From: Robiginitalea myxolifaciens
GTDB taxonomy: Bacteria > Bacteroidota > Bacteroidia > Flavobacteriales > Flavobacteriaceae
Assembly (NCBI RefSeq): GCF_900115205.1
Contig: NZ_FOYQ01000002.1
Location: 310,001-374,000 of the forward strand
Direction of reading: 5' to 3'
Length of the DNA stretch: 64,000 nt
The notes below the pieces were generated by a model. That model was not told where the DNA came from. It saw only the letters and a program-made list of their open reading frames with translations, and did not search any database. Shown piece after piece: positions 16,362 through 24,312 of this stretch (positions are counted from its first letter, which is position 1; every line of letters begins with the position of its first letter). The position numbers and the translations under genes are program-made.

Positions 16362-17042
16362 ATGAGTCCAGCATCAAACCCAGCAGTTCAGCCCCCTGTA
16401 CGTTACCTCTTTGAAGGTGGCTTCCAAAGCTATCTCGCTACAGTAAGCGATATCATTGGCAACAACTCCTTCCCATTTAGCATTGAACAGGCCCCCAGGG
16501 AGCGTCAGGAAAACCTGTTCGGGCAGGACTATTCAGAAGCCGGCGAGCGGCAACAAGCTGAGCGATTTTGGATTGCACTTTCCCGTAAGGGGTTGCATAT
16601 CCCCCGGTTAATTTACTTTGCCTTCCTGTCGGAACAGCAGGAAAGTGCCCAGATTATCGCGGAATACCTCTGCTTACTTTTTGGTCATACTGAAGCTACA
16701 ACCCGCACGCGTAAAGAATTACAGCTGTCAATAAACCGCTGGGCACGAGCTGTTGAAGAGGAAAAACTGCAATGCGAAAATCGGGCCGTTTTCCTGAGAA
16801 AGGAAAATAGAATCCCCATTTGTTACCTAAAACCAAAGTACAACGTGCTCCCCCTTTTAACCCGGCATTTCCGAAACCAGTTTGGTAATCTGAATTGGGG
16901 AGTGTTCGATCAGGGCCGTGCTTATGGAATTCAGGTCCGGGAAGGCCAATTGAGCTATTGGAATAATTCCAACAACATTTTGGAACTGGAAGTATGGAAA
17001 AATGAATCCAATCAGAATTCAGGAATCAGAAAGGCGGTATAG
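16362..17042 (+). CDS. DUF4130 / TIGR03915-like putative DNA-metabolism protein
   Basis: 226 residues. The N-terminal YLFEGGFQSYLATVSDII, the LFGQ stretch followed by AERFW, the LIYFAFLSE helix, the central EKLQCENRAVFLRKENRIP, and above all NVLPLLTRHFRNQFGNLNWGV with FDQGRAYGIQ match the layout of the DUF4130 family. That family nearly always sits beside a spore-photoproduct-lyase-like radical SAM protein (TIGR03916), and the pair is thought to act in DNA repair or modification. No radical SAM gene is next to it here. The promoter is covered by repeats probably bound by the divergent S24 repressor. An exact copy of the repeat GGAATAATTCC also lies inside this gene at 16960-16970. Biochemical activity is unknown. 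Confidence 0.7.
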   Translation: MSPASNPAVQPPVRYLFEGGFQSYLATVSDIIGNNSFPFSIEQAPRERQENLFGQDYSEAGERQQAERFWIALSRKGLHIPRLIYFAFLSEQQESAQIIAEYLCLLFGHTEATTRTRKELQLSINRWARAVEEEKLQCENRAVFLRKENRIPICYLKPKYNVLPLLTRHFRNQFGNLNWGVFDQGRAYGIQVREGQLSYWNNSNNILELEVWKNESNQNSGIRKAV

Positions 17043-17049
17043 GAATTGC

Positions 17050-17577
17050 TTACCGCGTTTTTTCACCCACAAAATTGTCACTGGAGTTTTTGAACATTAC
17101 ATTGAAGGTGGTTAAACTGCCATATATCCGGGTAATGTACTGTTGTAATTCCACCTTATCCTGATCATCCAGTCCTTTGTGCGCGTTGATTTTTTGCTCC
17201 ATTACCCGCAGCCTATCCCTGACCATTACAATCTTATGAAAGAAAGTTTGCAGCGGGATTTCCTTGGCAGAAAGCGTAGTGTCCTTGGGCTGCAAAAGAA
17301 GCGTTCCACCACGCCACTTGTCGGCGAGCGGTACCAGCGAGGTAGCATCACTCCATTTTCTCAGGATTTCTATCAGAGAAGATTCCACCTCAGTGAAACT
17401 TACACTGTCGACTTCATCATATACGGCTTCGATAACTTCAAAGCCCTCATCAAGATCAATAGTTTCAACTCCGGAGTCCATAAAAGAAATCCAATAATGA
17501 TTCCTGCTAACATTGATCACAACCCCTTTACCGTGCTCTGGATGAGAAATTCTGGAGCCAATCCCGAGTAACTGCAT
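17050..17577 (-). CDS. Conserved hypothetical protein with N-terminal beta-barrel-like domain
   Basis: 175 residues; I do not recognise a named family. The first 50 residues (LGIGSRISHPEHGKGVVINV, then YWISFMDSGVETIDLDEGF) look like a small beta-barrel of the Tudor/KOW/CarD kind, a fold often used to contact RNA polymerase, helicases or nucleic acid. The rest is mostly helical and charged (for example FFHKIVMVRDRLRVMEQKI) and may form a coiled coil. The gene is convergent with the DUF4130 gene (7 bases apart) and divergent from uvrA, so a link with DNA metabolism is possible from position alone. No catalytic motif is seen. Confidence 0.6.
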   Translation of the reverse strand: MQLLGIGSRISHPEHGKGVVINVSRNHYWISFMDSGVETIDLDEGFEVIEAVYDEVDSVSFTEVESSLIEILRKWSDATSLVPLADKWRGGTLLLQPKDTTLSAKEIPLQTFFHKIVMVRDRLRVMEQKINAHKGLDDQDKVELQQYITRIYGSLTTFNVMFKNSSDNFVGEKTR

Positions 17578-17697
17578 GTATTTTTAATTTTTGTTCGGGT
17601 CTAAGTTAGAAAGTGCCCCAATGATATACAATTCGGAGTAGGCTCAACTTTCGATTTAGGGTGTAATATCGTAATTTCGCAACCTTTGATTTTAAGA

Positions 17698-20568
17698 ATG
17701 GGAACAGCAGAGGAAAATATTCATATTCAAGGCGCCCGGGTCCATAACCTGAAGGACATTGATTTAAGTATTCCTCGCGAAAAATTGGTCGTTATTACCG
17801 GGCTTTCCGGAAGTGGGAAATCTTCCCTGGCCTTCGACACACTTTACGCCGAAGGACAGCGGCGATACATTGAAACCTTTTCTGCCTACGCCCGTCAGTT
17901 CCTGGGTGGTTTAGAACGACCCGATGTCGACAAAATAGACGGCCTCTCCCCGGTAATTGCCATTGAGCAAAAAACTACGAGCCGGTCTCCCCGCTCCACC
18001 GTTGGTACCATTACCGAGGTCTACGATTTCTTACGCCTTTTATTTGCCCGGGCTTCGGATGCCTACAGCTACAATACTGGCAAGAAAATGGTAAGCTATT
18101 CCGATGCGCAAATAGTAGAGCTAATCCTGGAACAGTATTCGGATAAACGCATCAATATTCTCGCTCCTGTAGTTCGGTCCCGTAAAGGGCACTATCGGGA
18201 GCTTTTTGAGCAAATTGCCAAACAGGGATTCCTCAAGGTCCGCGTAGACGGGGAGATCCTGGATATTGAGCGGGGCATGAAGGTAGACCGCTACAAAACC
18301 CACGACATCGAAATCGTGGTAGACCGTTTGGCGATCAAAACCGGAGACCAGGACAAATCCCGTTTGGAGGAAAGCATTAAGACGGCCATGTATTCCGGGG
18401 ATGATATTTTAATGGTCCTTGAAGAAGGCAGTGATGAGCCCAGATACTTTAGCCGGCACCTCATGTGTCCGGAATCCGGCATCTCCTACCCGATCCCGGA
18501 ACCCAATACGTTCTCTTTCAATTCCCCCAAGGGAATGTGCCCGGAGTGCAACGGGCTTGGGCATATCCATCAGGTAAACCCCGCAAAGATTATCCCGGAT
18601 AAGAAGCTCAGCATTAAGGCCGGAGGTCTGGCACCCCTTGGAACATTTAAGAAGTCCTGGGCGTTTAAGCAATTGGAGACTATTGCCTTGCGCTATGATT
18701 TTGATTTAGGAGACCCCATATCCAAGATTCCGGAGGAGGCTTTGGACCTCATTATCAATGGTGGAAACGAACGTTTCGAAGTTAATAGTAAGAGCCTTGG
18801 GGTAACCCGCCAATACAAAATAGACTACGAGGGTATCGCCACTTTTATCCTCAACCAGTTTCGCGATAGCAATTCCAGTAGTATCCGCAGGTGGGCCAAG
18901 GAATACATGGATAAGGTCACTTGTCCGGAATGTGATGGCTCCCGCCTGAAAAAATCATCGCTGTATTTTCGGGTAGATGGAAAGAATATTGCCGATTTAG
19001 CACAGCTCGATATTGCTGAGTTATATAGCTTCTTCCAGGAGCTGGATCAACGGCTAGAGGGTGATCAGCAAGTAATTGCTGCAGAGATCATCAAGGAGAT
19101 CCGGACCCGACTGAAATTCCTTTTGGATGTGGGATTGGATTACTTATCGTTAAACCGGGGATCACGCACCTTATCAGGTGGCGAAGCGCAACGAATTCGA
19201 TTGGCCACACAAATCGGCTCCCAGCTGGTTGGGGTACTTTATATCCTCGATGAACCGAGTATCGGATTACACCAGCGCGACAACCAACGCCTTATTAAGT
19301 CCCTTAAAGCCCTGAGAGATCTGGGCAATTCCGTAATTGTTGTTGAGCACGATAAGGATATGATCCTGGAGGCCGATCATGTGATTGATATTGGGCCCAG
19401 GGCTGGAAAACACGGCGGAGAAATCATTTCCGAGGGGCCTCCGTCAGAGCTCCACCTGCACCATACCCTGACCGCAGATTACCTCAATGGTACCCGGGAA
19501 ATTTCAGTGCCCAAACAACGTCGGGCAGGTAGCGGTAAATCAATACGCCTGGAAGGTTGCACCGGTCATAACCTGAAGAACATCACGGCTGAGTTTCCTT
19601 TAGGAAAATTGATATGCGTTACCGGGGTTTCCGGAAGTGGTAAATCCACACTGGTCAATGGGACCCTCTACCCCATTATGAATGCCCACTATTTCAATGG
19701 GGTCAAAAAGCCGATGCCCTATAAATCCATTACCGGCCTGGAGCACATCGATAAGGTTATTGACATCAACCAGGCTCCTATAGGGCGTACTCCCCGATCT
19801 AACCCTGCCACGTATACAGGAGTTTTTAGCGAAATCAGGTCATTGTTTGCCAAGACTCCGGAAGCCGCCATTCGCGGCTACAAGCCTGGCAGATTTAGTT
19901 TTAATGTAAAAGGAGGACGCTGTGAAACCTGTCAGGGAGGTGGATTACGGGTTATTGAGATGAATTTCCTCCCGGATGTATACGTGGATTGCGAAACTTG
20001 CAACGGAAAACGATTCAATCGGGAAACCCTGGAAATTCGCTATAAGGGGAAATCCATTGCCGATGTACTGGAAATGACCGTAAATGAGGCGGTTAATTTC
20101 TTTGAACATATCCCCAAGATCCACAGGAAGCTGCGTACCATACGCGAAGTAGGATTGGGGTATATTACCCTGGGACAACAATCTACCACGCTCTCCGGGG
20201 GTGAAGCGCAGCGGGTTAAATTGGCCACTGAGCTCTCGAAAAGGGATACCGGGAATACCTTTTATATTCTCGACGAGCCCACCACCGGGTTGCATTTCGA
20301 AGATATCCGCGTGCTCATGGAAGTTATCACCCAACTGGTCGACAAAGGCAATACAGTCCTGATCATAGAACACAACATGGATGTGATTAAGATCGCCGAC
20401 CACATCATTGACATTGGCCTTGAAGGTGGTCGGGGTGGTGGTAAAATTATCGCCACAGGAAGTCCGGAAGAAATTTGCGAGCATCCCGAGAGCTATACGG
20501 CCCGATTTTTGAAACAGGAACTACAGCCGCAAGGCGTCCTTGAGACAGAAAATCAGGGAAATGCATAA
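17698..20568 (+). CDS. uvrA: Excinuclease ABC subunit A
   Basis: 956 residues from ATG 17698 ([19 protein letters not shown]). An in-frame TTG at 17686 would add four residues and is not preferred. Two ABC ATPase modules are complete: Walker [13 protein letters not shown] and [13 protein letters not shown], signatures [12 protein letters not shown] and [12 protein letters not shown], and Walker [11 protein letters not shown] and [10 protein letters not shown]. Zinc-binding cysteine sets are visible ([26 protein letters not shown] with CETCNGKR). UvrA dimers find bulky DNA damage and load UvrB in nucleotide excision repair. Length is normal. No LexA-type dyad like those at 16.3 kb was seen upstream. 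Confidence 0.98.
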   Translation: MGTAEENIHIQGARVHNLKDIDLSIPREKLVVITGLSGSGKSSLAFDTLYAEGQRRYIETFSAYARQFLGGLERPDVDKIDGLSPVIAIEQKTTSRSPRSTVGTITEVYDFLRLLFARASDAYSYNTGKKMVSYSDAQIVELILEQYSDKRINILAPVVRSRKGHYRELFEQIAKQGFLKVRVDGEILDIERGMKVDRYKTHDIEIVVDRLAIKTGDQDKSRLEESIKTAMYSGDDILMVLEEGSDEPRYFSRHLMCPESGISYPIPEPNTFSFNSPKGMCPECNGLGHIHQVNPAKIIPDKKLSIKAGGLAPLGTFKKSWAFKQLETIALRYDFDLGDPISKIPEEALDLIINGGNERFEVNSKSLGVTRQYKIDYEGIATFILNQFRDSNSSSIRRWAKEYMDKVTCPECDGSRLKKSSLYFRVDGKNIADLAQLDIAELYSFFQELDQRLEGDQQVIAAEIIKEIRTRLKFLLDVGLDYLSLNRGSRTLSGGEAQRIRLATQIGSQLVGVLYILDEPSIGLHQRDNQRLIKSLKALRDLGNSVIVVEHDKDMILEADHVIDIGPRAGKHGGEIISEGPPSELHLHHTLTADYLNGTREISVPKQRRAGSGKSIRLEGCTGHNLKNITAEFPLGKLICVTGVSGSGKSTLVNGTLYPIMNAHYFNGVKKPMPYKSITGLEHIDKVIDINQAPIGRTPRSNPATYTGVFSEIRSLFAKTPEAAIRGYKPGRFSFNVKGGRCETCQGGGLRVIEMNFLPDVYVDCETCNGKRFNRETLEIRYKGKSIADVLEMTVNEAVNFFEHIPKIHRKLRTIREVGLGYITLGQQSTTLSGGEAQRVKLATELSKRDTGNTFYILDEPTTGLHFEDIRVLMEVITQLVDKGNTVLIIEHNMDVIKIADHIIDIGLEGGRGGGKIIATGSPEEICEHPESYTARFLKQELQPQGVLETENQGNA

Positions 20569-20609
20569 AATTTGCGGAATTTTGACGTTACTACAGTAAG
20601 AAAAAAAAT

Positions 20610-21296
20610 ATGCACGCAGAAAAACACCCAAAGGGCTGGAACGAAATTAAAACCAACGACTCCTGGGCGATCTTCAAGATCATGGGAGAGTTTGTCAATG
20701 GATATGAAAAACTCAGTGCTATTGGCCCCTGTATCAGTGTTTTCGGCTCTGCGCGCACCCCTGAGGACCATCCTTACTATAAGTTGGCGGTCGAGGTAGC
20801 CAAGGAGCTTTCTGAGGCTGGTTACGGCGTTATAACGGGTGGTGGCCCTGGAATAATGGAAGCCGGGAACCGGGGAGCCCATCTTAATGGGGGCACCTCA
20901 GTGGGCCTCAACATTGAACTCCCTTTCGAAAAGCAAAACAATCCGTACATCGACGAAGACAAGAGTCTGAATTTCGATTATTTCTTTGTTCGAAAGGTAA
21001 TGTTTGTGAAATATTCGCAAGGGTTTGTGGTAATGCCGGGAGGTTTCGGCACCCTGGACGAGCTCTTTGAAGCCATGACCCTGATCCAAACAGCCAAAAT
21101 CGCAAGCTTCCCGATTATTTTGGTAGGCACGGAATTCTGGAGTGGCTTAATGGATTGGATCAAGACTACCATGCTACAAGCCGGAAACATCAGTGAAAAA
21201 GACCTGGATCTGGTACACCTGGTCGATACTCCTGAGGAAGTTGTAGATATTGTCGACGCCTTCTATAGAGGCCATATGCTTAGCCCGAACTTTTAA
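20610..21296 (+). CDS. LOG-family Rossmann-fold protein (TIGR00730)
   Basis: 228 residues. The N-terminal part GPCISVFGSART begins a Rossmann-like fold, followed by GGGPGIMEAGNRGA and the diagnostic motif PGGFGTLDE (PGGxGTxxE). Plant LOG proteins with this motif release cytokinins from riboside 5'-monophosphates, and bacterial members (for example PpnN) hydrolyse nucleoside monophosphates to base and ribose-5-phosphate. Which nucleotide is used here is unknown. It is cytoplasmic. The stop codon overlaps the next gene's start (TAATG), so it is co-translated with the M1-like outer-membrane protein, an arrangement without an obvious biochemical reason. Confidence 0.88.
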   Translation: MHAEKHPKGWNEIKTNDSWAIFKIMGEFVNGYEKLSAIGPCISVFGSARTPEDHPYYKLAVEVAKELSEAGYGVITGGGPGIMEAGNRGAHLNGGTSVGLNIELPFEKQNNPYIDEDKSLNFDYFFVRKVMFVKYSQGFVVMPGGFGTLDELFEAMTLIQTAKIASFPIILVGTEFWSGLMDWIKTTMLQAGNISEKDLDLVHLVDTPEEVVDIVDAFYRGHMLSPNF

Positions 21297-24136
21297 TGGA
21301 TAGGCCTGCCGGTAGATGCTTTTTGCTCCTAAGGGCAGGATTTATAGCACTCCTGGGAATCTCAGGGGTGAAGGCACAGCATACCAACAACATAAAAGCG
21401 ACGCTTGTCGAGGAATCCAAAGTACTGGAGATCCAACAGGAGTTTCGGTATGTGAATGATTCCAAAGACACGCTGAACGTACTCTACTTCAACGATTGGA
21501 ATAATGCCTATTCCGATAAGAATACCGCTCTTGCCCGCCGTTTTGCAGAAGAGTTTAACCGCTCCCTCCACCTGGCCAAGGACAATGAGCGCGGCCGCAC
21601 AAATATCCTGAACAGTTCAAACGAAGTATTTCGTAATGTGACTTTTGAGCGGCTTTCGGGTAAGGACCTGGTTCGCTTTGATTTGGACCGCCCGATAGCT
21701 CCAGGCGATTCCACAACCTTGTTTCTGACCTACACCGTAAAACTTCCCCCTAATAAATACACCCCTTACGGATATAGCCCCAGGGGGGATTTCTACTTGA
21801 AAGACTGGTATTTAACTCCTGCTGTTTACGATGGGGATTGGAAATTGTATTCCAATAAAAACCTGGAAGACCTATACACAGATATTTCTGACACCCAGAT
21901 CAATTTCATTTTTCCCGATTCGCTGTATTTGGGAACGAATTATGTAGACATGAGTGTTTCGGCCTACCCGGGTGGTCAGTTTGCCACCTTACGCGGTGTC
22001 CAGCGCAAAAACTGCGATGTTATCTTGAATCGTTCGAGACCCTTCAAAAAACACCTCACTTCTACCCTGTTTGTAGTTACGGATATTCAATCCCGGGGAT
22101 ATCCGGAGGTATTGCAGGGAATCTCCATAGACCGTATTACCAGTTTTATCCATGAAAACCTTGGGGATTTTCCCTATGAACAGCTATTGGTCAGCGAGAT
22201 TGACTTTGACAAGAATCCGCTGTACGGCCTGAATTTATTGCCTTCCTTTATCCGGCCTTATGAAGAACAGTTTCAGTTCGAATTAAAATTCCTGAAGACA
22301 GCACTCACCAGCTATATGCGGGAAACCATTTTTCTGGATCCGAGAAAAGAGAAATGGGTAAGTGATGCCATCGTGAATTACCTTATGATACGGTATGTGG
22401 AGGAGTATTATCCGGATCAGAAACTACTCGGGAAGCTTGCGGATATCTGGCCGGTAAAGCGGTTTACCCTTGCTCAAATGGATTTTAATGAACAGTATTC
22501 ATTCCTCTACATGTTCGCCGCGCGCAGGAATACGGATCAGCCCTTAGTGACTTCCAATGATTCCTTGATAAAATTCAATCAGAAGATCGCAAACACCTAC
22601 AAGGCAGGACTGGGAATGAAATACCTGGCCGATTACCTGAATCAGGGCCACATCGATGCCGCCATAAAGGAATTCTACAAGACCTACAGCCTGCAACCCG
22701 TTCGCGCTGCCGACTTTGAAAAGACCCTGAAAGAAGGCGCCCCGAAGAATATCGATTGGTTTTTCGATACCTATGTCGCAACGACCGATCAGATTGATTA
22801 CAAAATCAAGAAGGTAGAAAAAACCCCTGATTCTCTCTATGTAACCCTGAAGAACAAAACGGGCGTAGAAGTACCCATATCTCTATTCGGGATAGCAGAG
22901 GATTCCGTAGTATCTAAATATTGGTTTACCGGGGTCAAAGGCACGGCTCAGTTTGCAATTCCACGAGGTACGGAGGAACGACTGGTATTGAATTACGACC
23001 AGAATATCCCGGAATTCAACCAGCGGGATAACTGGAAAACCCTGGGCGGTTTTTTCTCAGGGAACAAGAAACTCAAAATCCAGTTTTTCAGGGATGCGGA
23101 GAACCCCTATTACAATCAGATATTTTACATGCCCGTAGCAAATTTCAATATCTACGATGGGATTTCACCGGGGCTCCGCCTGACCAATAAAACCCTCTTA
23201 CAACGTCCTTTTGTATTCGATGTAGCACCGACCTATGCCACCCGGGAACGGGCTTTGGTCGGAAATGCAAGCTTGCGTTATCAGCATTTCCACGGTAAAA
23301 GCGGGTTTTATGTAACCAACTACAGCCTGAGGGGTTCCACCTCCCACTTTCAAACAAATTCGAGATATTCTACCCTTACCCCTTCAGTATCTTTTGGATG
23401 GCGTCCGGACGACCTCACCTCAAATGTACGGTCCAGTCTTCTGTTGCGATATATCAATGTTTTCCGGAATATAGACCCGACTTTGGGGGAATTGGAAACA
23501 GACCCGGATTACAGTGTTTTGAATTTGCGCTACAACTATCGCGACAACCATATTATCAACTACTTTTCCTGGTTTGCCGATGCGCAGCACGCATCCGATT
23601 TTTCCAAGGTAGCACTCAACGTGGAGTACCGCCGGTTATTTAATAGTAACCGACAATTGAATCTTCGGATGTTCGGAGGACTTTTCCTGAGAAATCAGAC
23701 GGATTCGGACTTCTTTAGTTTTGCATTGGACCGACCTACGGATTACCTTTTCGATTATAACTACCTGGGAAGATCTGAGGATAGCGGTATTTACAGTCAG
23801 CAAATTATAATTGCCGAAGGTGGCTTTAAATCCCAGTTACCTGATGCCTTTGCCAATGATTGGATGCTAACCGGTAATGCGAGTTTTAACCTTTGGCGCT
23901 GGATCGAAGTTTACGGCGATATTGGATTTCTAAAGAATACAGGCAGCAATGCCCGATTTGTCTATGACGCTGGAATACGATTGAATCTGGTTACCGACTA
24001 CTTTGAGCTGTACTTTCCATTCTACTCCAATCTCGGTTGGGAAATTGCGCAACCCAATTACGATGAGCGAATCAGATTCATCATTACCATAAGCCCGCGT
24101 ACGCTTACCGGCCTCTTTACACGGCGTTGGTTTTAA
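21296..24136 (+). CDS. M1 peptidase-like protein without zinc ligands, with C-terminal barrel
   Basis: 946 residues with a signal peptide ending near VKAQ (about 28). Residues about 30-500 follow the M1 aminopeptidase plan (N-terminal beta domain, then a gluzincin-like domain). Aligning WVSDAIVNYLMIRYVEE (354-370) with the usual WLxEGxAxY region places HExxH at KTALT (334-338) and the third ligand Glu at Asp357, so all ligands are lost. The GxMEN-like loop reads YGLNLLPSF. From about 610 to the end the sequence is strand-rich and finishes in RRWF, as in outer-membrane barrels. Probably a surface-facing, non-catalytic protein; function unknown. The start overlaps the LOG gene stop by one base. 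Confidence 0.7.
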   Translation: MDRPAGRCFLLLRAGFIALLGISGVKAQHTNNIKATLVEESKVLEIQQEFRYVNDSKDTLNVLYFNDWNNAYSDKNTALARRFAEEFNRSLHLAKDNERGRTNILNSSNEVFRNVTFERLSGKDLVRFDLDRPIAPGDSTTLFLTYTVKLPPNKYTPYGYSPRGDFYLKDWYLTPAVYDGDWKLYSNKNLEDLYTDISDTQINFIFPDSLYLGTNYVDMSVSAYPGGQFATLRGVQRKNCDVILNRSRPFKKHLTSTLFVVTDIQSRGYPEVLQGISIDRITSFIHENLGDFPYEQLLVSEIDFDKNPLYGLNLLPSFIRPYEEQFQFELKFLKTALTSYMRETIFLDPRKEKWVSDAIVNYLMIRYVEEYYPDQKLLGKLADIWPVKRFTLAQMDFNEQYSFLYMFAARRNTDQPLVTSNDSLIKFNQKIANTYKAGLGMKYLADYLNQGHIDAAIKEFYKTYSLQPVRAADFEKTLKEGAPKNIDWFFDTYVATTDQIDYKIKKVEKTPDSLYVTLKNKTGVEVPISLFGIAEDSVVSKYWFTGVKGTAQFAIPRGTEERLVLNYDQNIPEFNQRDNWKTLGGFFSGNKKLKIQFFRDAENPYYNQIFYMPVANFNIYDGISPGLRLTNKTLLQRPFVFDVAPTYATRERALVGNASLRYQHFHGKSGFYVTNYSLRGSTSHFQTNSRYSTLTPSVSFGWRPDDLTSNVRSSLLLRYINVFRNIDPTLGELETDPDYSVLNLRYNYRDNHIINYFSWFADAQHASDFSKVALNVEYRRLFNSNRQLNLRMFGGLFLRNQTDSDFFSFALDRPTDYLFDYNYLGRSEDSGIYSQQIIIAEGGFKSQLPDAFANDWMLTGNASFNLWRWIEVYGDIGFLKNTGSNARFVYDAGIRLNLVTDYFELYFPFYSNLGWEIAQPNYDERIRFIITISPRTLTGLFTRRWF

Positions 24137-24259
24137 GCGCCACCCGGCTAATTAGTTAACGAATTCTTACTCCACAGGCATTTTTTTGCATTATTCTTGA
24201 CAAATTTTCGTTTTAAAACAAATTTGTTGAATAATCGGTAATTATTTCAAAGTCCGGCA

Positions 24260-24290
24260 TTGCTATCGAGGGCTGTTTTGACTACTTTTG
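24260..24290 (+). promoter_or_regulatory. Promoter of the E1 dehydrogenase gene
   Basis: TTG (24260-24262), 20 bases, TACTTTTG (24283-24290): full match to both Bacteroidota elements at allowed spacing, 22 bases before the ATG. The rest of the 176-base gap (24137-24259) shows only AT-rich sequence. Confidence 0.65.
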
Positions 24291-24312
24291 CCACAACGCA
24301 ATTTACCTAAAG

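Noticed and set aside
19945-20484. Open frame of 179 codons on the minus strand inside uvrA
   Set aside because: Antisense to the second ABC module of uvrA, whose motifs are all intact.
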